Source: Aptenodytes patagonicus
Lineage: Eukaryota; Chordata; Aves; Sphenisciformes; Spheniscidae
Direction of reading: 5' to 3'
DNA length: 64,000 nt
Assembly: GCF_965638725.1 (NCBI RefSeq)
Contig: NC_134950.1
Span: 12,772,101 to 12,836,100, forward strand
A model generated the notes under the pieces. That model searched no databases. It saw only the letters and a list, made by a program, of their open reading frames with translations, and had not been told where the DNA came from. Within the stretch, counting starts at the first letter, position 1, and each line of letters starts with the position of its first letter. A program made the position numbers and the translations under genes. Below, piece by piece: positions 13,701 to 24,519 of this stretch.

Positions 13701-16700
13701 CAGACAAAAGTGCCTCAAAATATTGCTTGTGAATGGAACTGCCTCTTATGTATACTTACTTATGCATAGTTTTACAGACACTTTTCTAAAATAAATAAAA
13801 TACATGTTCAGCTTGCAAAAATAATTCACACCACTGAAGATGACTTCAGGTCAAGCTAGAACAAAACTCAACTGAGTTCAGAGGAAGGAAGAACAAGTGC
13901 AGCTCTGTGCAGCCAGTTAAGTGTTTCTGGAGGGGGGGGAATGTCTTGCAACAGCCCAGACCTAAACCTTTTTAAAAAAAATAAAAACTTGCAAAATATT
14001 GAGTGTGTGCTAGAGCTGCTTAAAAAAAAGAAAACAACTCTGTCCAGAATGTGACAGCATATTGATCTGCTCTGATCTAATCTGTGGTGTTTCTCCAAAA
14101 AAAGTAATGTTTGAAAAGTCCTGGGAAGGGGTGCTGAGGGAAAAGAAGTAGCAGATAAGTCTTTGTCCCTGACTCAGAAAACCTGTAAGGATTTGCTTGA
14201 GTCACACTGGTTTCTTCAGAAATAAGACATAAGCATAAGCTTTGGGGTTTTTTGACCCAAGAGCCTCTGAGCTTAGACCTGCCTGTTGTGCCCTAGTGAA
14301 GCTTGTATGTAGAGACAGTGCAAAAGACAGGCTGGCAAGGGAGATCAACGGGAGGTGATCCAAGGCTCCAATGCATTTTTCCTACCCCAAAATATGACCT
14401 CAGTTTGCACTGATGGGCAGGGATGCTGAGTCTGGACTTGTGGATTGTATCAAGGAAGCATCTACACGTAACCAGGCAGTGTGCTTGCAGCTTAACTCTC
14501 AGCACGCAGTGTTAAAGCTGTTATGGGAAGAAAGATGCTCTGGAGGTGGCAGAGACAGTTCACTCCTGGAGGGGTTGTTTCAGGCCTGTCTTGCTGGTGG
14601 AGGTGGCCAAAAATGATGCCTTGGTTGAAAAGCTGTGGTCCTAGCAGGTACCAAGCAGTGCTGCATGGTCTGGGCAGGCTGGTCACTGGGGCACTGAAGG
14701 GAAGGTGGGTGCTGTTTGTGTACACGTATACTTGTGCCTGTGGAGTTTCACATGCAATGAGATGGCTGGAGATGGGACTGCATGACTAAAAGCAGCCTTG
14801 TGCAGTGTTCCTCTGCTGATGGCGGTCCGTGTGCTTCTTGTTTGAAACGGTTAATAGCTCTGCCAATTGCGAGACGGGTGCTGTGACTCTGCTACGACTT
14901 AAAATAGCAGCATTGCTGTGCAGGGTAAATGATAAACTTGGCACATCTGTCTAACATTGTTTCTTCATTGGGGCCCAATCCTAAAAGCTGCTGTTTGCCT
15001 TAATAAGGCTGGGGCTGGTTTTGGAGCAGCTGGAGCCCGGGTTGTGGTCCTTGCTGATGCTTTGCTCCCATGTGTGCTTTGGATTGTCACCAAGTGCAGG
15101 ACCTGCTGATCCGTTGTGGTCAACGCGTCCTGGAGCTGTGCTGCCATGTGGACTTGCAAAACAGTCCTGGACCCCATGTAGACCAGGCGAAGGTGTAAGG
15201 GGGGTGAAGGTGGCTTTTGGCTCTTTAGGCTAGGATGTGCTTTGGTGTGGCTGAACAGTCTGGAAAACCATGGCTGCAGCTGATGGGGAAAAGGGGCAGG
15301 TCCTTCAAGTGTTCACAGAGGAAACACTAGCCCTGCCATCAGTGACCTGGGAAGCCATGCAGGGAGAATCCTGTTGTGGGTACTCATCAGCCACTGCTGT
15401 GGTTACAGCAGGATCCTGTGATGACAGAAGCTAAAACACGTCAGAAGAGCATGAGATTCCCAGCAACGTGTGTAACAGGAGGCTGAACTTGAGCAGTAAT
15501 GCCAGTGTCCCCTGCGGTGGAGAGAACTGGATGGTTAATAGCTGATACCACGACGTAGCCAACGTCCTGCTGTAGTAAAAGCTGGTGGTGGTCCTTCTGG
15601 GAGAATAATCTCATGAGTATGGACAAGAAGGGGAGAAGGAGGCTTGGACTGCAACTCTGCTTCTAACTACTGTAATACAAATACGTCCTCTTCCTTGAGG
15701 ATATCTCAAACTGTGCTGGGGCAGAAGGTCAAATGTCTCTATGTAAAATGTCTCCTTATTCAGAAGAGGGAGCTGCTGCTTATTCTCTATGTGAAGAGCA
15801 ATGCTTAAAAAGCAGTAATTATAGAATCATAGAACAGTTTGGGTTGGAATGGACCTTTAAAGGTCATCTAGTCCAACCCTCCCTGCCGTGGGCAGGGACA
15901 TCTTCAACCAAATCAGGTTGCTCAGAGCCCCCTCCAACCTGACCTTGAATGTTTCCAGGAATGGAGCATCCACCACCTCTCTGAGCAACCTGTTCCAGTG
16001 TTTCACCACCCCCAGCGTAAAATATGTCTTCCTTATATCTAGTCAAAATCTACCCCCCTTTAGTTTAAAGCCATTCCCCCTTGTCCTGTTGCAACAGGAC
16101 AATTCTACTGCAAGCTTGAATTGCTTGGGTTTTCAGCTTCCTGTGAGCTCGATTTTTGTCTGTCTCTTCCAGCCTCCCTTTAAAGGAACCACTTTCACAG
16201 ACCTGCCGTTGTGTTTACAATTGAACATCATGCAGCGACTGAGTGATGGGAGAGACCTGGTTAGCCTCGGTCAGGTGGCTCCTGACCTGCAAGTGCTCAG
16301 TGAAGACCGGCTGCTGTGGAAGAAACTCTGCCAGTATCACTTTACGGACAGACAGGTAACAAGGAGGGATGCAAACTGCTATCACTTGCTTGTTGTAACC
16401 CACTAGCAAGTGAACACACACGGGTAGGACACTGTTACTTGACCATCTCTTGGATCTAAGGGCTGTGCCGCAAGCTGATAATACAGGCTGACATGAGAAT
16501 GGCTGTGAAGATGATTTGTGTAGGGGGTTTTGCATGCCACAGCAATGATTCCTGAAATAGGAACCTGAGGAATTAGTCATACGGTGAACTTCTTCAACCT
16601 TAATCCAGGTGGTAACAACTGCAAGTCATGCAGTTGCTCCTCGCCCCATGTGTGCAGGGAAAACGTGCAAGCAAGCTCCAACAATCACCCCGATGTCCCA

Positions 16701-18464
16701 GGGACTGACACCCTCGCAGAGAATCTCTATGGATGTGGTCCATGAGGGATGAGTTGTACTCTCTTGCCCTTTAGAGCAAGAAATCCCCTCTGAGCTGCTT
16801 CGCGAGTGACGGGACAATATGTGGATAACAGCCCTGCTTGCTACCCACATTGTACCTGTGTAAAAATCTTCAGCCTTTTGTAAGCTGGTAATTATCTGGG
16901 GTCTTCTAAACTTAAACAAACAAACAAAAATTCTTCTCTCTGTTTATGGGTGAATGTCTGGGGTGTTTATAACAGACCTCTGCACTTCAGGGACCACGTG
17001 CCAGATTTCTCTGCTGACTTTGCTTTATTTGCTCACTCTGGAACTGACTTTGCAAGTGACTCTGGGGAAGTTATTTCTATTAACAAGTAAATTCAAATCC
17101 AGTTTCTGCAACTAATGAACCGTAAAAGAAAGATGGGTGTCTCCCAAATCACTGACTCTTAGAGTCAATGAAAAAGCAAAATACTTTAACTTCTGAAACT
17201 TAAATGCAACTATACTCACTGTCCTGCCAGCCAGATACAGTGGCTAAAGTAGTATAAAATAGCTCCCAGGATTTCAGGCTTTCATACGGTAATATTCATT
17301 AAATGGGGATAGACCCTAATAACAGTATCGGATGAGGCTGTTGCCATCAGGAAGCTGGTTATAGCTGGATATTCAGAGCAGGAGCTTTCTTGGTGTTACA
17401 AGGGAACTGTTATGGGACTGGCAAGGATAACACTTATGCAAGGGAGAGGAGAACAACATGAATTGTAGAGGAAAAAAAAAAAACCAACATTATTTGACCT
17501 GCTACAGTTCTGATAATTTTTTCTTTCAGATTCGCAAATGGCTAATCTTATCTGACAAGGGACAGCTGGATTGGAAAAAGATGTACTTCAAGCTCATAAG
17601 GTGTTACCCACGGAAGGAGCAGTATGGTGACACGCTGCAGCTGTGCAGGCACTGCCACATCCTCTCTTGGAAGGTATGAGGTGTTGGTGGGACAAACTGA
17701 ACTGGGGCACGAGCCACAAGGCACTCAGTGCTTCCTCTGATTGCAGCTGGTTTAGGGTGCTGCAGTTCCTTTGCCTGCATAACTTAGTGTTTTCCTATAT
17801 CTTAATCCTCCCTCAAGGATTAAGACCCTTTCTCCTCTGTGCTTCAAAGGTCCTATCTTCTCTACCTTGAACAAGAGTAGTGGCCATCAAGGCCAGAGGG
17901 GAGGAAGATGGGCACACTGTAGGGCTGCCTGCAGCAGATCATCTTAGCACTGCCAGCAACTCCTGCCACCCCATTATATGGAGGTGGAGGTCTTGGCAGC
18001 AGTATTAGCTGGAACGAGAGCTGGTGGCTGCAAAACAGCCCAGGACAAAAATCTGCTGGCCGCTGTGGTATGCAAGGCATGTCTCTGGAGTTAAACTGCC
18101 GTAGCTGATGGTAGGCTCCAGCCTGTCTTCCCTCAGAAGAGGGGAAAAGAATGAATTGGATCTTTGCTGGTTTTATTTCCCCTGACTTGCCAGTAGCCCC
18201 TAAAATCTGAAGCTCAGTTCTGAGCTGTCTGCTTTGGCGAGAGCAGAATTATTCTGGGCTCTGCTCTATCTACTTGCAAGCAGGACGTCTGGCAGAGGGG
18301 CAGTGCTAAGTTGGCTGATGCTCTGGCACCCTTTTCGCAGTCTCTCTAAATGGAGTTGTTTTCTCCTTTCCCAGGGTACTGATCACCCTTGCACAGCCAA
18401 CAACCCGGAGACTTGCTCCACCTCTCTTTCGCCGCAAGACTTTATCAACTTGTTCAGGTTCTGA
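1602..18464 (+). CDS. FBXO32: FBXO32 (atrogin-1/MAFbx), exons 2-9, 5' partial
   Basis: FBXO32 is the F-box substrate receptor of an SCF (SKP1-CUL1-RBX1) ubiquitin ligase, best known for driving muscle atrophy and degrading targets such as MyoD and eIF3-f. Eight exons read in phase: 1602-1714, 3442-3491, 4160-4252, 11093-11186, 12072-12256, 16173-16355, 17530-17673 and 18375-18464. They total 952 nt. With a 116-nt first exon, as in the mammalian gene, the protein is exactly 355 residues, the human length. Visible landmarks are the basic nuclear signal KKRKK at residues 62-66, the F-box inside exon 7 (about 223-271) and the C-terminus NLFRF, a PDZ-ligand-like tail. Exon 1 and the promoter are left of the window. 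All junctions are GT-AG and no frame breaks are seen. The match is from remembered family sequence, not from a search. Confidence 0.97.
1715..4159 (+). other. FBXO32: FBXO32 introns 2 and 3
   Basis: Introns 1715-3441 and 3492-4159, separated by the 50-nt exon 3. No repeat, RNA gene or extra exon is recognisable. Confidence 0.7.
3442..3491 (+). CDS. FBXO32: FBXO32 exon 3 (50 nt)
   Basis: A short 50-nt exon encoding [16 protein letters not shown] (residues 78-93) and completing Tyr77. The donor GTGAGT is strong. The acceptor (ctatgtccaaacag) has a purine-interrupted polypyrimidine tract and looks weak. Skipping this exon would shift the frame. Confidence 0.93.
4160..4252 (+). CDS. FBXO32: FBXO32 exon 4
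   Basis: Ninety-three nt, phase 0 at both ends (31 codons, residues 94-124). It begins [16 protein letters not shown] and ends NYVVR. The acceptor is tttttcttctcag and the donor GTGAGT. It matches the family block preceding the helical middle region. Confidence 0.95.
4253..11092 (+). other. FBXO32: FBXO32 intron 4 (6.8 kb)
   Basis: The longest FBXO32 intron in the window. It contains short homopolymer T tracts (for example about 10,870-10,886) and no CR1 or LTR that I can recognise. The 171-codon frame at 7783-8298 has no family resemblance and is treated as chance. Confidence 0.65.
11093..11186 (+). CDS. FBXO32: FBXO32 exon 5
   Basis: Ninety-four nt encoding [20 protein letters not shown] and onward to VVQK (residues 125-155). 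It ends with the first base of a split Val codon (g|tc) before GTAAGA. A 6.8 kb intron lies upstream. Confidence 0.95.
12072..12256 (+). CDS. FBXO32: FBXO32 exon 6
   Basis: One hundred eighty-five nt, residues 157-217, from [20 protein letters not shown] to NNIQITR. It carries the leucine-rich stretch described in this family as a leucine-zipper-like helix. It ends in phase 0 before GTAAGC. Confidence 0.95.
12902..13016 (-). mobile_element. CR1 LINE 3' fragment
   Basis: Reverse-complement CR1 tail: a decayed tcatagaatc-like start, then ggttggaagggacctctgga, then ggtcatctggtccaaccc and the cctgctcaagcagg palindrome typical of CR1. It is 5'-truncated and lies antisense in FBXO32 intron 6. The left end is well set; the right end is approximate. 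Confidence 0.9.
15821..16100 (-). mobile_element. CR1 LINE 3' fragment, next to the F-box exon
   Basis: Antisense CR1 beginning with the atagaatcatagaac tail signature, then the block complementary to the CR1 3' UTR and ORF2 C-terminus (LPREV-like segment near gaatggagcatccaccacct). It ends at ttgtcctgttgcaacaggac. Its right edge is about 72 bp from the FBXO32 exon 7 acceptor, so it may lie within or beside the branch-point region. Confidence 0.93.
16173..16355 (+). CDS. FBXO32: FBXO32 exon 7 (F-box exon)
   Basis: One hundred eighty-three nt (61 codons, residues 218-278). It encodes the whole F-box: [20 protein letters not shown] is followed by the [12 protein letters not shown] and [11 protein letters not shown] blocks. 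The F-box binds SKP1. The acceptor (tctcttccag) lies only about 72 bp downstream of an antisense CR1 insertion. Confidence 0.97.
17530..17673 (+). CDS. FBXO32: FBXO32 exon 8
   Basis: One hundred forty-four nt (48 codons, residues 279-326). It begins [20 protein letters not shown] and ends with the Cys/His-rich [11 protein letters not shown]. Residue 282 is Trp (TGG), where the mammalian protein as I remember it has Arg. Donor GTATGA. Confidence 0.95.
18375..18464 (+). CDS. FBXO32: FBXO32 exon 9 (last coding exon)
   Basis: Twenty-nine codons plus stop TGA at 18462-18464. It encodes [20 protein letters not shown] and ends DFINLFRF, the conserved C-terminus. The last three residues are FRF; I recall FKF in mammals. 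Confidence 0.96.
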   Translation, partial: GTDHPCTANNPETCSTSLSPQDFINLFRF

Positions 18465-21400
18465 ACTTGGGTCACCGCAGCTTACGCGATTCTTACAGGA
18501 CACTTTATGCCACTGAGCTTGGACACTCCATTTGTAAATAGTGTAAATATTCATGTTTGTTCGAAGCTCCTGAGTCAAGGAACAAGAGGATCTCAGAGAT
18601 GAAAGGTGAAATTGCTCACTGATGTGCAGCACTTAAGGAATACAGACTTCCGTAGGACTGGTGTATAAATGCAGCATGTTGTACAGAGTCCCTTTTTTAT
18701 GATCAGAGTACAAGATACAGGGCAAAAAAACTTCATTTTTTGTTTTTAGAAGTTAAAAACGAATTTGCCCCACAACCATTTGAGAACTCTTTTGGTTTGT
18801 TTCTAATAGAGAGAAAGCAATATGAGGCTAGGACTGTTGAACTGTTTCTCCATCTAGTTTTACTTAGCATACATATTTATAAATATGGTGTTTTAAAAAT
18901 ATTTATGAAAAATATCCCTGTGACAAGTTTAATGATACTTTTATGTTTTTAAAAAGGACACATTCTGAAATACTTAGGATAGAACTCTAGCCTACTTGCA
19001 AAAGAGAATCGCACCATACCACTTTCTACCTCTAATAGATTGAGTACCTTTCAAACAAAAAATCCAGTGTACAATGTGAACTTTTGTATTTTGTACAATG
19101 ATTTAAAGGGAAATGTTTGTGATAGTAAGCATCTTTTCTTGTATTAATGCTTACCTCTTTACATTAGTTTTCTTGCTCTACTCAGTGCTTGAATGCCTAG
19201 ATCATAGGCACCATATAAATACCTAAGACTTTACTCCATCCTCTTTTAATGTGTTGGTTTTATGAAAGACTAAGCAAAAGGGAAAAGAGAAGCCACAAGG
19301 ATGAAGATTATCTAAAAGGGAGGAAGTTCTATTATAGAGAAACAAAGGACTGGATTTAATGTCACAATGTAAATTCGTATCAACTCCACTAGGTTAATTG
19401 CACTTGTTGGAATACCAAGTGATGTTAGAATCTGGTTCTTCAAGCCCATGTTTTCCTAGTTTTCCAACATATACACTGCTCTGTATTCCCACTGCTGTCA
19501 AGTGAATTCAATCATCTTGGACCTGGTAAAATGTAGGCAGAACTGGGCTGTTGAACATAGTGAATGATGCGGTTTTTATTCACTGGAAGACTGGCAGCAT
19601 CGTGTTTAATTTCAGACTACTGGAGTTTAGGGTGATGAGCGAGACAGCATGAAGTCAGTCAGCATTTTCCTAAAAACAGCAGTCAGGACTGGGGTAAACA
19701 AGGGATTTCCAACGTGGCACTTGACATCTCTGGTTATTTCTCTGTGCCAAGGAAATGGCAAAGACCCAGCCTAGTCCCTTCTGCTTCCAGTGCTGACCTT
19801 CTTTATGGGATCTTCTAACACTAGCCTAGAGCTAAATTTTCAGTCCTATGGAGTAAGTGGCCAAACTCCTAACTTCACTGTGCCCATGATCTGGCTCACC
19901 GTCTCCTCTGTTGCATACAATGCTTCACTTTTCCCTACGGTGGAGCTAGAAGAATCCAGCTCATATATAACAATTTGAAAACCTGCAGTGGAAAGTTTTT
20001 GCCGTTTGCCGGTAGATTTCCTGTATAGCACTTTCTCTGTGTATGATAAAAGCAGGATGCCTCAGAAGGGTAAATATTTAGTGGGTTGTGTGTGACTATG
20101 TACAAAGAATTGTGAGGAAGAGGAGTACTCAGGACAATTCAGGAAGAACTACTTGAGTTAATTATTGTTAAATATTCTGTTCCTTTTTTTACATTTTTAT
20201 AACTGTCTTTCAACGCTTTTCTGCAGCTGTTTATATTTTAAAAAAATTGACAGTATTTGCATTTTTGCAAACTAAATTACTTTGCATACTCTTGTAAGAG
20301 ATGCAAAAAAGGGAAAAAAAGCTGCCTCTAGATGGAGCAGTGAGGAAGGGGGGAGGAAGCTTGGGAAGGAGAAAACCAGGAAAATGCTGACAAGAACTGC
20401 CCTTCTTCTGTCTTCCAACAGCAAACCCAAGCTTTTGCTCTTCCAGAGAGCTCTGTGAGCCTGTGCCACCTTTAGCCGTGGCCCGGAGCTTGGCACTCTC
20501 CAGAGATGAGGAGAAAACACGTGCAGGATAGGGAGCTTTATCTTGGTGTTGATGCCTTATCCATCAGTTTGCTGGTGAAAACCCTGCTGGTTGTATTCAC
20601 GTCAACTGAAAGTGATTTCAAAGCTGTTACCTTCAAAAAATGAACTTGTGCTTGTTTGGGGGCATTTTTGTGAGCGAGGGAGGCCAGTTTCTGTTTTCAT
20701 TCCCGCATTGATGGCAGCGGGTAGACGAGGCTGAAATCTGGCTTGGTGAATGAGGACATTAAGGACAGAAACCTGCAAGTGAAGTGAGTGAAGCATTGCC
20801 ACTGTATTTGGAGATTTCTTGTAGTTACTTTCTCTAGCAATGAGAGGACCCATGCCCCTTGGCGTCTTCTGTTTCCAGCTCTGACTTGGGGTCGGTTTGT
20901 TTCATAGTCTTGCCTCTGCCACCCACAGTGAGCCAACCTGTTGTGATGGGGAGGCAACGGTATTTTGGTATGAAATGCTGGGGGGTTCTGCCTAGTCCGA
21001 GTCCGTACTTTAGCAGATGACACTTGCCCACTGTGAGATTGTGACACTGGGTGAATTTTAATCTCAGGCTTGAATCTGGCCTAGTGCATTCCCTGCACAG
21101 CAAGACAGAAAATCCCAGCGTTCAGCTGCAATTTGGGAATCTCGGCTCTAGTCATTGCCTCTATCAGCCCTTCACTGGTCTTGAGCAAAGAGTGTATTCT
21201 GTGTCCTCTGCCCAGAGAGCGTGGGTCATGCTGACAACATACTTAATGTGCAGCTGAGGCTCCTATTTGTAAAACTTACTTCAATTTGTGTTTTTTTTTA
21301 TTTCTTAGCACTGTGTGGGTCTTAAAGGGTCAAAGTGCTGAAGATGATTTGTTAATACATACAGACACTTGTGTGTTGCTGGGGCAGGGTCCTGGAATGT

Positions 21401-23600
21401 TGCTGTCAGTGTCCAAAGCAGCAGAAAACCAAGCAACTACTGTACTGGAGAACAAAACGGACTAAACAAAAAGAAACAGAATAAGCCTCATTTAGTTATT
21501 GCCTCAGTCATTACCCTCCTGCTACAGCAACTGTCAAATAAGACCTTGATCTCTTTGGGAGACTCATTCTTTCTTAAGTGGCTGGTACAGGGAGATATTA
21601 TGGTGAATTCAGTACTCTTGTATTGTATCTAAAATGAAATGCTGTTGCATCCAAATACCTTAGTCTAACCACTTATAAACAAAGCGATCAGTATTTTAAC
21701 AGTGCAAAGGCATCTGCTTGGCTGAGGATGGCAGAGTAACAAAACTGGTAGTGATAACAGGGGCTTCCAGGCAGGATGGTGTAAAAAAGGACCTCTTTAT
21801 TTTAGGACGATTTGTGGCAAAGCTGTTGTGAAGGGAAAACAGGCTTTTACTTGTATTTTGGAAATAGAACGTTCTTTTCAAATGGCATTTCACCTTCCAG
21901 TTAGTTGATGCATTCCCATTAGACATGCATCAGTTCTTATACTAGGGAAAGGAGGGGGTTTTGCTCTCTTTGGGGTTTTCTCCTGCCAGCATATCCAGAG
22001 AAATCTCATTATCTTCAGAGGATGTGTTAACCAGTGCAACAGTGTAGAACGTGGTGCTGTGAAGAAGAAAAATAGATCTGTGCAGGGGAGGAGGCTTAGG
22101 AAGGGAGAGATGCCAGAAACGTTTGTTTCAGCTTTCTAGAAGAGGCAGGTATTTGGAGTTTGTTTTAATGTGATAGCCACTTCAAGAGGCACAATTTCAG
22201 TTGTACATACCTTAACCCATTTATACTAACTATGGTATGGTAAAGTTTGATCATAAAAATGTGTGCACCTCCTCTTATATTGTTTGGGTTTCTTTTTTTA
22301 ATTGTGGGAGTTTCTAGATCCTTTTATTTTGTAAAGTGACTAGGAAAACTTGTATTGCTCTGAAGACATTGCTTTGTATGTAAACATTTAATTGCACCCT
22401 GCCACTTTCTGTATATGGGAATATCTTTTTTATTACTTTTCTTTGCCCCCAGGTTTTGAACTGTTTGTGTTCCCATTTCTGTTTGACTTCAGTTACTCTT
22501 GCGAAGCTATCACCTTCTAGAATGTATGCAGGTACTAAACCAGCTTTTCCTGCCCAGAAAATTCCTTGGCCCTTAGTAGCTAAAATTTGATTTAGAGCAG
22601 GAACATTTCAAATTCTTTTATGTAGCTAATAAATCAGATGTGCTGTTTCACGCTTATCTCCTGCTCGGTACAGCAAACCAGCGTTGTCCTCTGGGGTTGT
22701 TCTTACAAACCCGTTGCACAGCCTCCCCATAGATGAGCACCTTGCCAAAAAGACATAGCTTTAAATTAAAATGCCACTCTTCCTAGCTGGCCTGTTTGCA
22801 AAAACATAGGCCCTGTGGAGCTGATGGCTGATCAGGTTGATAAAGACTCCCTGTTAAAAGGTTTGGGACTCTGGTGTTCTGCTTGTGCTGCTTTTCTCAG
22901 CTCATTGCTTATAACGATGCTTGTGAAAGGCTCCGAAGACATGGCCAGCCATCCACGCGGCTGTCAGCGTGTGGCTGCCAGGCTGTCTGAGTGTCTTTAC
23001 CAGTGCCCGATTTCTATCCCATGTCTTCCTCCAGTGATTTTGTTGGTAGCAAATCGGCTTTGCAGGATCTGGCCCTAGGGAGAACAAATCCATCTTGTCC
23101 TTGACACATGCAGTCTCTAGTATACTAATACCTTGAACACCAGAGAGATTCCCCCTCCGTTGACCAAGCATTGCTGCTTCTCCTGGGAGGGCAACTGAGG
23201 GTGGCACTTGCATTTCTTTAGCCATCATGTGCTGCACAGAATGCTAACAGGTCTGCTACCAAGAGAACATTTTAATTTGAAATAGCAAATATACTCATCT
23301 TTAGGAACTAATCTACAGTAATCATAAATACCTACTTATACATGGAAGAGAGCGTGTGTTCTGTTTTGTTTTTCCTTAAAGTTGTAACTAGAGATGATAT
23401 GAAGTGAAAGGCATCCCTTGTATAATAAGACTTCTGTTTAATATTGTGTGGTTAAAATCCTTCCATTATAAATTTGCACACTTTTTTCTTCTTCCCTTGC
23501 ATGTTCAACTCTGATTTTACAGCTGTTCTGTGCAGACAGTAATGTATTTTTGTAAAACATTTTTGACACTGAATTGCAATAAATGTTCAAACAATGTGAA
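18465..23600 (+). other. FBXO32: FBXO32 3' UTR (about 5.1 kb)
   Basis: No other gene or recognisable interspersed repeat lies between the stop codon and the AATAAA at 23578-23583. The stretch is AT-rich with scattered ATTTA-type motifs, for example around 18,880-18,950. A long 3' UTR is known for mammalian FBXO32. An earlier candidate poly(A) hexamer (aataaa, near 22,628) could give a shorter form. The exact cleavage site is inferred. Confidence 0.75.
23578..23583 (+). terminator. FBXO32: Polyadenylation signal AATAAA, FBXO32
   Basis: Canonical AATAAA followed by a GU-rich stretch (gtgaaccacagagttggttgtct). This is the best candidate for the distal FBXO32 3' end, with cleavage near 23,600. 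Confidence 0.7.
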
Positions 23601-24249
23601 CCACAGAGTTGGTTGTCTCATTGCTTCCAAGTTGGTGACCTTTATCAGCCTTGAGCTTCTGGTGACTGTAAGCAGACTCTTCTGCACGAACATCCAGAAC
23701 TTGAGTTGTCGTGGCAGTAGGTACATGGAGAATATCCAGGATAGAGCTGTTGCTTCATTGTACCTCAAAGGAAAATGAGGTGAATAGAGCCCTCACTTCC
23801 AGCAAAAACAGTGCTCATGTGGCGCTCGTGCTTATGAATCTGTATTCTTCCCAAAGCACAGGGGTGATTTTTGCCCCAAAAGATATCACTAGTGCTCACA
23901 GTGGTCTGGTAGCTTCAACTCCAACTTTTGGCTTACGGAAATGTTTTTTTCTGGACATGTTATCCAAGTCACTTTGATCTTTATCTTTGTTCAGTTACAA
24001 TTGCATCTGGTTAGAGTCAGGATTGCAACAGTCTGACCTGGGCTCCCACTCAGAGGGAATGCAAGTAGGAGCCCACTGAAGGGATTCCCAGTAAATTGGG
24101 GAAAAGCAGTTGAAAAGGTAAATGAAATGTCTCTCAGGCTGGAACAGGAGAAGTTATCGTGGTAAAACAGGATGACTTGCCTCATGAAAGCTATGCCAGC
24201 TATGAAAATAAGCACAAAATGCAGATGCTTTGTTTTTAATTTCATTTGC
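23601..24249. other. Unannotated spacer after FBXO32
   Basis: About 650 bases between the inferred FBXO32 poly(A) site and a CR1 copy. I recognise no gene, repeat or RNA here. Confidence 0.6.
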
Positions 24250-24519
24250 ACTGTCAAGGAGGACGAGAGGAAATGGCCTCAAGTTGCACCAGGAGAGGTT
24301 TAGATTGGACATGAGGAAAAATTTCTTTACTGAAAGAGTGGTTAAACATTGGAACAGGCTGCCCAGGGAAGTGGTTGAGTCCCCATCCCTGGAAGTATTT
24401 AAAAGACGTGTAGATGAGGCGCTTAGGGACATGGTTTAGTGGTCATGGTGGTGTTGGGTTGACGGTTGGACTCGATGATCTTAGAGGTCTTTTCCAACCT
24501 TAATGGTTCTATGATTCTA
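24250..24519 (+). mobile_element. CR1 LINE 3' fragment
   Basis: Sense CR1. It encodes the C-terminal ORF2 remnant ([20 protein letters not shown], then [14 protein letters not shown]), followed by the gttggactcgatgatcttag 3' UTR and a tail ggttctatgattctac. It has the same subfamily features as the copy at 36.4 kb, so the two are closely related. Confidence 0.95.

Larger units (their letters stand above)
12257..16172 (+). other. FBXO32: FBXO32 intron 6 (3.9 kb), with two antisense CR1 copies
   Basis: This intron holds the two antisense CR1 fragments listed separately at 12,902 and 15,821. The rest shows no recognisable element. Confidence 0.75.
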
